Source: Guillardia theta CCMP2712 (taxonomy: Eukaryota; Cryptophyceae; Pyrenomonadales; Geminigeraceae). From it: 64,000 nucleotides of DNA. The translations under genes and the position numbers were made by a program. The stretch covers positions 1-64,000 of the forward strand of contig NW_005434480.1 in the NCBI RefSeq assembly GCF_000315625.1, given 5' to 3'. Below the pieces are notes generated by a model, which had not been told where the DNA came from, did not search any database, and saw nothing but the letters and a program-made list of their open reading frames with translations. Each line of letters opens with the position of its first letter. The stretch's first letter is position 1. Of the stretch, positions 52,422-61,600 are shown piece after piece.

Positions 52422-55400
52422 TCACATGCCGTACGCCATGGGCTGCTGACCGTAGACGGGTGTCTGGAGCGGCATGGGGGCAGCGGAGGCGTAGTCTACA
52501 GGGAGAACAGGGTAGGTCTGGGGGAGGTACACCGGTACCATCTCCTCCACGGGAGACTTCACCACGGTCGCAGGGGCCAGCAGCTTGTACGCCAGGAAGC
52601 CCAGAAGAGCCGCGCCGGCAACGCCCCCGATGACCCCGCCGACAATGGCGCCGACGTTGATCGAGCTACCAGCTGGGGTAGTGGTGGCCGTGGTAGCGGA
52701 GGGGGAGGCAGGGGTTGAGGAAGGCAGAGTTGTAGAGACCTTCCTTGACTGCGTCTTCCACAAGATGAAGCGGCTGCTCGAGGAGGTCAGCCCGCTCAGC
52801 TGACCCCCGAGAGCTCTGGCAGCCACTGTGTTGTTGAGATACACCTCCTGCACGGCAGATCCGAGGGAGGCAGTGAAGGTCAGGGAGCAGGTGTTGGCGG
52901 TTGCTACCGAGTAGTCACACCTCGTCGCGCTGCCACAGGCATGAATCTTCGACGACGACAAGTAGCCGCTGCCTCCCGACACGACGGTCACTGTATTTCC
53001 ATCGAAGTCGAGGACAGCTGGCTCCCCCCCCTCCAGGCTTGGCTCGGCATAGAGCCGACCCACACAGTCCGAGTAGACACTCGCTTGAGCAGCGTGTGTG
53101 GTAGCGTACGTCTGACGCTGACCGCGCACGACTGTCAGGGAGGAGCCAGCGACGGCTGTCACCAGCATGACCTCGTTGTCAATGCGGATGTAGCTGCCTG
53201 ACGTTATGAAGGTCACCGACGCTGACAGCGTCACGGTAGTTGAGGTCGAGTCCAGCACAGCGTTTGACAGGGCAGCCGGAGATATCGTTCCCGATGCCGC
53301 CACCGACTTAATCGAGTAGCCCAAGAACGGCGAGTAGACCTTGGACGGTGCTCCCCACACGCTCCCTAAGCTTGACGACTCCTGGGTGATGCTGTAAGAT
53401 GCCGTCACTCTGGCCGTCGATGACACGGAGCTCGAGAGCACGGGTGTAGTGGCGAGGGCCGTAGCGAGGGCCTGCAGGGTGACGCGGAGAGTCTCGCTTC
53501 CGGTCACGTGGTCTCCAAGCATCTGCCCGAACGAGTCAAGCACGTAGACCGGGCTGGTGCCATTGATCTTATTCGAGCTCCCCTCCAGCACAGCTGAGCG
53601 CGGGCGCATCAGGTCGTACCCGTCCATCCTGTCCTGGTAGTAGAGCGGGTCCGAGCTGTACTTGGCGGGGCTATAGACGACAGGGTACGAGACCGAGGGC
53701 ATGATGAGCGAGGGGATCGCACCCGGGTACGAGGTCAGGGCAGGCGCCAGGTAGTTGAGCGATAGCACGGGGGCGCTCGGGAGCTTGGCGGGGCTCTGGA
53801 TGACGGCAAGGCCGTCGAGGTAGAGCATGGGTGTAGCATCGGTCGTGTCTGGGTTGGTGATCAACGGGCGGGCATAGAGCCCGGCATTGCTCCCGGAGAT
53901 CGACTGAAGGACGCCCGTCGCCCCGATGATGGTCGACATGAAGTACTGCGCCCCGATGGAGAGCTCGATCTCTGCGCTGGCGCTGTGAGCGGCTGCGGCG
54001 GTGCCCTGCTGGGCTCTGGCGACCGTGATGGTGCTGGTCGTCTTGTCCACTGCCAGCACCAGCATGACCTCGTCGTCGACGAGGATGTTTGTGCCCTGGG
54101 CTGGCATGGTGCCGGACACAGCGATCTGAGTAGCGGAAGCCGAGATGCCGGCAGACACGGTCTGCAGCAGACGTCGCCCTGCTGCTGTCTGAGTCGGGGA
54201 CGATGCAAGAGCAGTCGTCGAGCTGCGCACGTAGGTCACAGACGATCCCTGGGCGTGGGAGGTCGCGAGCGATCCCTGGACGCTTCTGGTCACTCCGACG
54301 AGGTTGTTGGCAAGGGACGTGATCTGAAGCAGCTCCTGGCCGATGGCGATGACGTCATACTGAAACAAGCCGGTGGCGTCGTTGACGATGATGAACGTAG
54401 CGTTGTTGGTGAGAGGGGCGACGAGGATGGCGCTCCTCAGGCCGTAACGAGACGCTACTGACATCCAACCGCCCCAGGGGCTAAAGGGGAAAAACGACAA
54501 GGTGCCGAACTGTCCATGCTTGATGTTGAGCAGGTTGGGTGAGGAAGCAGTGACAAGGGCTATTTCAGGTACAACTGGAAACGCGATTACCATCTCAACA
54601 TAGTCACCCGGAGCGATCCCGGTCTGAGAGTTGACGTACACGTTGTCGTGGACGAAGACGACATCTCCACTTGAATGAGCACGCGGCTGGTAACACCATG
54701 ATAATCCGGAACATTGTGCTTCAATCGGATTAATTCCTCGTGTCACATTGAGCTGGTTTGAGGTCAAGACATCGTTGATTAGCATGAGCTCAGGGGAATC
54801 CTTTTTATTTCCGTTCATCTCTCCATTGTAGACAACGACATACTGGCCGGGCTGGAATCCGGAATTGTCCTTGACAGAAATGATAGTGTCTGCTTTATCT
54901 GAGATTGCGTCTGTGAGGTATGAAGGATTGCCGACGACTAAAACATATGCATCTTTTGCATGTTCAGTCCTGTTGGTGATGTTTGCAGGCTGAACCTCAA
55001 ACGTGCTGGATGTCGGAGTAGTTGGAACGTAGAGAACTTCAGTATCAATGACAATGTAGCTCCCGCCTGGTATGCTGGAGTAACCAGATTGAGAGGAAGA
55101 AACGTCTGCAAGTGTGATACTGGTGGCGTCGCTTCCAACAGCCCCTTGCAATCGAGGTAGGACGGGAAGTTTTGTTTCCACATACGCATCAGTATAATAT
55201 TTAGGAAGCGATGTTGCGCTTGAAAGTTTTGTGAGAATTGGTTCTCCCTTGTTCCAATTGTTTGTACCTGATCCAAATACACCGCGATCGACCGTTATCG
55301 ACGTTTCGTTGAAATCCGTTACTTTGAGAATTTCATACCAATCAAAAAACAATGTCAAGTAGTCGCCGATCGCAAGGCCCAGGCTTGTTGTGTCCAAGGG

Positions 55401-56398
55401 GTATGAGGGTGATGATTCTATCGTGCTACTGCAAGGTAAAGTACATTTAGTCAAATCTGATGTCAATTTAAACACAGATGTCGCGATCGACACAACGGTA
55501 CGAGCAGGCCAGGGATCCCGTATCGAAACTGTCGTTCCAAAGAGACCTCTTTCTATGCCCACAGTCGTGCCGGTTATAGATGTGATCTGAACGATCTCAT
55601 GAAAATAATTGGAACCATCATCGTACGAATAATCGTACATGTGCATGTAAAGTCCAACTTTCATGCCCTCAAAAGAGATCACGGTCATCGACGTATCATC
55701 CTTTGCCAGTGGCGATGCCAGGGCTGTCGGCAGCAGAGTCACCGTCTCAAGGGTCAAAGACCGGTACTCAGCCCCGACCACGTGCGCTGCCGCTGTCGTT
55801 TGCGCCTGACCTCGCAGGACGGTGAACGACGTGGAGGTCAAGCTTGTGATCTTCATGATCTCCTCGTCGATCTGGATGTACATGTTGGCCGTGAAGCCTC
55901 TCGTCGTGAAGACAGTGATCGACGTGTCTGCTGCCGTCACGGCTGCCTTGATTCTTGCGACTGCTGTCGTGGGGTTGTACAGCCCGACGAGTGAGCCCGC
56001 AGCTTGAGCAGGTGTCTTCGTCCCGGCAGACTGAGAGTAGCCTCTGTACACGCCCAGCTGCTTGTTGGTCACGTCCACACTCGCTACAAACATGAACTCG
56101 TCGTTGATGGCGATCGTATGTCCGACCTTAAAGCCTGAAACTGACGCAACGGAAACCGTTTCCAGCGCTCCTGCGGTAGACGCGGGGATGGCCTTCTCCA
56201 GTGCCGTACCGGGATAGAAGAGCACCACACTTGCTCCCGGTAGATGTTGTGCTGCTGTCGTCCCTCCCAGTGCCCTCTCACTCACTGTGATCGAGTTGCC
56301 CGTGACTTGACCGACCTTGAAGATCTCCGCGTCAATCAAGATCAGGTCTCCTGCCTTGAACAACGATGCGTCTGCGACCGCGAACTGGATGTTCGTAC
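52422..56398 (-). CDS. Giant surface protein C, 5'-truncated copy (about 1,320 aa)
   Basis: Open from about 56398 to the TGA at 52422-52424 but lacking the signal peptide and the N-terminal two thirds. It begins inside the first IDxE repeat (FKAGDLILIDAEIFKVGQV), which aligns with residue 2880 of protein A. The frame is closed by TAA just upstream, where unrelated AT-rich DNA starts. An ATG for translation is not evident; the first Met codes are internal. The repeat array is much longer than in A: about 400 extra residues sit between TRGFTANMYIQIDEEIM and GTNILVDDEVMLVLAVDK. The later part matches A (MDGYDLM, TSPVYVLDSFGQMLGDHV). The anchor and tail are the B type: GAIVGGVIGGVAGAALLGFL, then EEMVPVYLPQTYP and YGQQPMAYGM. 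It is best read as a truncated, probably non-functional family member, possibly cut by the adjacent copia element. Confidence 0.75.
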
Positions 56399-56715
56399 TC
56401 TTATATTATACTTGTCGATTCTAGCATTTTATACGTAACATTATGCGAGGCAACACTTAGGATTGAGGTTCCTGGCTGATAAAAGCATTCATATGCCTTT
56501 CAGTGAGCATTACACGTCGACTCATGTTCTTACGTTCCCTTTACAGCATTTTAAGATGCATGATAGGAATTGCGTTCAAACATATTTGAGGTGTGTCGTC
56601 TTGTGCAGCATGTGCTTTGCTACTTCTTGATACCCATGAGATCCCGAGGTGTACAGCATCTTCCGAATGTGTCTTGCTGTTCAAGAGAACATAGACAAGT
56701 TTGAGACGCATGAAA
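56388..56715 (-). mobile_element. Possible 3' end/LTR of the copia remnant
   Basis: This AT-rich segment lies between the copia RNase H stop codon and the truncation point of C. It contains TATAAAAT (minus strand, about 56427-56434) and ends ...GAACA directly against C coding sequence, as a minus-strand LTR ending in CA would. No second LTR was found, so this is tentative. Confidence 0.3.
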
Positions 56716-57075
56716 TCACTTTCTCTTTTTCCTCTGATAGCGCTTTGCTTCTGGGAAGTTCAACAGTTGACCTCTTGAGGTCAGGAACTGACCAGTGGGC
56801 AGAGGTTCTGTGAAGATATCAGCAACTTGCCCATTCGTGTCAATTGCTTCCAAGGAAATCTGCTTGTTTGCAACGCACTCTGGTATGAAGTGAATTCTTC
56901 GCTTAACATGCTTCGATCGGCTATGCTGACGGGATTCTCGCTGAGTTTGATACAGGCGGCGTTGTCTTGGTAGCGTAGTGAAGCTACAGCTCTGTCCTCT
57001 GAGGAGAAGCAGGGGATCGTCCGTTGTTTGTATGCCATGAACTCGAGCAGAAGAAACGAAGCATTTGCTTCTTTA
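56716..57075 (-). mobile_element. Ty1/copia retrotransposon remnant, RNase H end of Pol
   Basis: The minus strand reads YQDNAACIKLSENPVSIA (about 56940-56995). After a one-base shift it continues RSKHVKRRIHFIPECVANKQ and ADIFTEPLPTGQFL, to a stop at 56716-56718. This is the conserved end of copia-type RNase H: 'DN..AI.L..NPV...RSKHI..R.HFIRE' and 'ADIFTKPL'. Upstream EFMAYKQ resembles the 'AEAEYMA' motif. Everything N-terminal of this is missing or unrecognisable, so only a dead fragment remains. Confidence 0.75.
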
Positions 57076-57767
57076 TCTTATCTGTTTGATGTTCTCTTGT
57101 ATTTGCTCAGACTGAGTGTCTCGTATGGGAAAACATCCTTTTCACGAACCAAGAAACAGCCCCAGGGGTTCATGCTCAGCTGGAGAGGATTCAACAGATT
57201 CTAGAATGAATCAGCGGAGGAGAAGATGCTTTGCAAGGTGCTCGAGCATGCACAGGTTGGCTCCATACTTTGTTTGGATCTACCCGGCTGGGTCTACAAG
57301 AGATTTTTACATCCAATTCATCGATCCCGTAGGAAACAGAAACGCTACTCAACAACGATTGAAACAAGAATGCAAGGGAAAACAAGAATGCAAGGGAGGT
57401 GTAGCAACTCCTTCAAGAAAGTTACCGTGTAAACCATGCAGTAAACCATGCACATGTCTTTCCTTCTACATGAGAAATGGAAATAAGAGAATTGGATAAT
57501 TATGTTTAAACGAACGCGTGATCAGCGTTTGGTCTCCTTTACGAGAGCAGCAAGCGTGTTGTTTGAGGGTGATTTACTTCTAGCGTTCTAATAGCTCACA
57601 TGAAGATAATGACGATTCGTCAAGTAAACATAGAGACTTGTATCCTCTGATTCTCTATCTTCTCTTGTTCCTACTCCGTAACGAAAACATAACAAGCTGA
57701 GCTGGCCTTTGAACCGCTGGGCTACAACCTACTTGAGTCAATAAATCCGACCGACAACAAAAATGAA
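57076..57767. other. Gene-free region beyond the copia remnant
   Basis: No gene recognised. A small tandem duplication, ACAAGAATGCAAGGGA(A/G), is at about 57364-57397. Copia sequence may extend here but is too decayed to identify. Confidence 0.4.
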
Positions 57768-57869
57768 TGATCTATCTCGACTGATGTATCTCGACTGATC
57801 TATCTCGACTGATGTATCTCGACTGATGTATCTTGACTGATCTATCTCGACTGATCTATCTCGACTGAC
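57768..57869. repeat. 14-nt minisatellite, about 7 copies
   Basis: Tandem TGAT(C/G)TATCTCGAC units with single-base variation. Confidence 0.93.
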
Positions 57870-58043
57870 TGGTTAGACAACGCCATCTGAGCATCATGAT
57901 CAGGCTCTTTGGCAATGCAACACTCTCAAGACTGCGTTGGTACCTGCCAGATTCCGGTCAACAGCAACTATCAACTTTCGAAGTCAAGGCGGCATGTACG
58001 TCAAATGGCGAGATTCCATTCGTTGCTTCGACCAGCGTCCTCG

Positions 58044-58357
58044 TGCGGCAACAGGCTGAGGGTGTCGATGTTACAGAGGTCTAGTGATCCGGATGCAATC
58101 CTCGTGGCCTATGTAAGCATTGTTCGAAAGTCTTTGGAGAAATGAAGCAAAGATTGAAGCCCTGATGAGTAATCGAGCAAGTAGCGGGGTAACTTTGACA
58201 AATAAGTGCGCTTCTCCTAAGATCATAAGGACATCAGCATAGGCGATATCGTCACTGACTGTGTGTCTGCCAGGGTGGACTGGTCAATTGACGGAGGTTT
58301 GAAGATCATGGTTACTTGCTTTATTCTAGCCCGAGGTACATATGCTCTGTCATTAGA
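58044..58357 (+). pseudogene. Fragment F: decayed N-terminal module of the giant surface family
   Basis: Two patches match gene B in order and orientation. GNRLRVSMLQRSSDPDA (about 58046-58096) corresponds to GKKLRVSMFQSSSDPGS of B, with 18 consecutive identical bases. ARVDWSIDGGLKIMV...LARGTYALSL (about 58268-58357) corresponds to SRLDWSGGGPLKITV...VARGTYALSW of B. In B the two are about 310 bases apart, close to the 220 here. Frames and stops show it is dead. It may start further upstream (about 57950). Confidence 0.6.
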
Positions 58358-58472
58358 AGGTACTCAAGTCTGACCCAGCACACCCCGACCGGCAGTTCGA
58401 GGCAGCAGGAGAGAGCTGGTAACATCTCTTGTCCATTCCTCATAAGGATGGCATGTGACCAACATCATTCTG

Positions 58473-58505
58473 CCCTAAACCCTAAACCCTAAACCCTAAA
58501 CCCTA
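58473..58505 (+). repeat. Interstitial telomere-type repeat (CCCTAAA)4.7
   Basis: Four perfect CCCTAAA heptamers and a partial fifth, the plant/algal-type telomere unit. It lies between fragment F and the 3' end of gene D. Confidence 0.92.
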
Positions 58506-58699
58506 TGACGTGAACGTAAGTCAAAGATCTGTCGTTCCAGCGAGAGAGAATGCTTGACAGAGAAGAGGTCGAATTAGTGCTCGTGTACTTCATCCCAGAC
58601 TGCGGGACAACAGCAGCATCAGCAGGGCAACTGAAGTGAGTGCGGGCAGCAAGATTCCCTGAAGACTAGAGACACGTCGGCGGGCGTAGCGTCCTTCAC

Positions 58700-61600
58700 C
58701 TAGCAAGGCGAAGGCTCTGGGAGGGGAAGAGGAAGAGAAGCAGGTGGAGCCAACGTAGGAGGCAAAGAAGGATGCACTTTCTCGCCGACGGCCTTGGGCG
58801 TGATGAGCTTGTAGGTGAGCAGGCCGAGTAGAGCTGCTCCTACCACGCCCCCGATGACGCCTCCGATGATAGCTCCGATGTTCTGACCTCCTGCTGGAGT
58901 CGTCGATGAGCTCGCGTTCGCTGGCGTGGACGCTGCTGCTGAGCTTGCAACCGCTATTGTGGACGCTGCTGCTGAGGCCCCGACGAGCACAGCAAGCTTG
59001 CGCGGGTCTGTCTTCCATGCAAACATCCTGCTGCTGGCAGACAGCAGAGCGGTCTTCTGACCGTTGGAGTGGGAGCCCGCAATGGTGTCGTTGAGGTACA
59101 TGTCGGCTGTAGTAGCTGACGACGTCGACACGATGAGCAGGGCCGGGCTGCTCCAGGTAGAGTCCAGCACGGACGGTCGGCTGGTGACGGAGTATGAGTA
59201 CGGGCCGCCGTCTGACACCGACAGGCTCTGCTGGGGTACAGCCTGATCGCCGAGCATCTGGCCGAAGGAGTCAAGCACGAACACGGGCGAGCCTGGCTCA
59301 TGAGGGATCGGAGAGCTGGCGTTGATGGCGTTGGAGCCGTTGGTAGGAGACAGCAGGGAGCTGTCTGAGCTCGGGTCATACCCGTCCATCCTGTCCTGGA
59401 AGTAGAGAGGGTCTGCTGGGAACCTCCAAGGCTGGTACGTCACGGGGTAGGTCACAGTCGGCCTGATGAGTCTCTTGGTGAACTTGTCCGTCAGGTCCAC
59501 CCCGAGGTAAGTCTGCTGGACGAGAGGGCGGTAGGAGTAGGCAGCTCCTCCGACCGCCTGTCCTTGGGCGTCGCCGTCGATGAGCCTGTTGAGGCACAGC
59601 TGGAAGGTCGGCCGGCTAGTCACTCCGGCTCCTCCAGACAGCACGTTGACGCCAGACACTGCGATCACTCCAGCCGCGTTCATGCTGTACACAGGCAGAG
59701 CTGAGAAGCCCGACGAGCCCAGCAGACTTGACCTGACGTTGAGCTGCCAGGAGAAGACCGCGTTGGGGATGTTGTAGGGCGTGTTGGTCACGTGAGCAGC
59801 CGCCGACGTTCCTCTCAGCCCGCGATCATCCACCGGGACGGTGCCTGAGGCGGGCTGCCGGATCAAGATGATCTCCTCGTTGAGCTGTGCCCAGACGTCT
59901 TGGTAGCTGGTGGAGGCCTGCAGGATCGAGCTGGGAAGGGCGATTGAGCCCTGCTGTGCGATGTACCTCAGGTGCTGGTCGCGCCGAGTCATAGGAGTAA
60001 CGGCAGAGACTGGCGAGGACGTCTTGGCTACGGGAGCAGTCCATGTGACTGATGCTGCGAGCTTATGAGGGGCAGCAGCGGTGCCTGCTTGAGCTCGAGA
60101 GACTTGGAGGAGGTTGCCGTTGAGGTTGTCTATGGTCATGACCTCGTCGTCGACGACGATGCTGTCGCCGGCTCGGAACCCGGAGGCGTCGAAGAGGATG
60201 ACGCGCGTTACGGTCGAGTTGATGTCCAGAGCGAGCTTGGACCTGGCGAAGCTCTTCTTGGAGACAGGCAGCAGCTGATAAGTGAAATGTGCGTCTCGAA
60301 TCCACGAATCATCACGTTCTGTGCCATATTCTCCTGAGGTGAACTTGAGGCGTACCTCGTTCTGAGAGGACGAGATGACTTGTGCTGTCCCGCCATAACC
60401 GCCCCCCGACAACATGACGCTGTCACCAGGAAATAACGCGTCACCGTCGAGGACGTCAAACTTCTCGTACTTGAATAAGATTGCTTTGCCTTGTTTGAAT
60501 GTGGTTTGGCAAGCGAATCTGGAGCAACTGAAAGAGATGACGTCCATGGAGTAATCTCCGACAGCTGTGACTCGGAACAAACCATTCTTGTAATAAGGTA
60601 ATCCCCACTTGTCCAAGTCAGCCATGCCGATTCTCACGAGGTCACCCGGGGAGTAGAAGTCTGACACTTGAGTGGTCAAGGTGATGCTGTAGGTATCCAG
60701 AGTATCTGACAGTGAGACAGTCGAGTTGAGGAGCCTCAGACCCTCGACCTTCGTAAATCGATGGTTAAAATTTAGATTCAAATCCTCGTTTGGTGCAAAA
60801 ACCTTGGTTGCCGTGATTTTGCTGTCTGTAGTGTTGATAGCTTTGACTTCGAAAGCTGCATAGCCATCGCTCACAATGTCACCAACTGCAAAGTCTGATA
60901 CACTAGATAAGGGCACCTCACATGGGCTGGTACAAAACCTTTTAGTCACTTTACAGGTTGGAGGATACTTCAAGTAAGCAGGCTTTGCAATGGTATGCAC
61001 CAGCGCTCCTGCTAACACGCTGGTCGCCTGTGAACTACCCCGATAGTCAGGGATCATTCCTCGACGTACACTGCCGTCCGACTGATACTCCATCACCTCG
61101 AAGTACACATCATTATCCCAACCTGGAAACGCCCACAGCAGATCTCCGGCTTGCAGTCCGTAAGTGTTTGAGAAGTTCGCGATGGTTGCCGTCTTATCGA
61201 TTTCCTGCTCCAGGACTCGTGGGCTGAATAGATAGTTCACTGAGATCCCTTCGTAGAAAACAAATTTGCCTGGATTTGACTGAAACTGAGCTCTTTGGAC
61301 CGTCAGGTTCTGGTAGAGATACCCCGATACCGTAGCCGTCTCAGCGCTCAATACCAACATCGCCTCATCAAACAAATCATAATAATCAAATACCCGCAGG
61401 TAGTCGCCTGGCTGAAAGCCTGACGACTGCGTGTCCTTCACTGGGTCCTTCAAACGTAGAACAGTGTCGCTAAAGCTGATCGTAGCCAGCAGAACCATGT
61501 TTGACCTGTAGATTGACCGCCCCAGGCTCGCCCCAGTTGTCAGCTTCACCAGCACTCCCGTCGGGTGCGATGACGCAGATGTTCCTAGCTGGGCTCGCTG

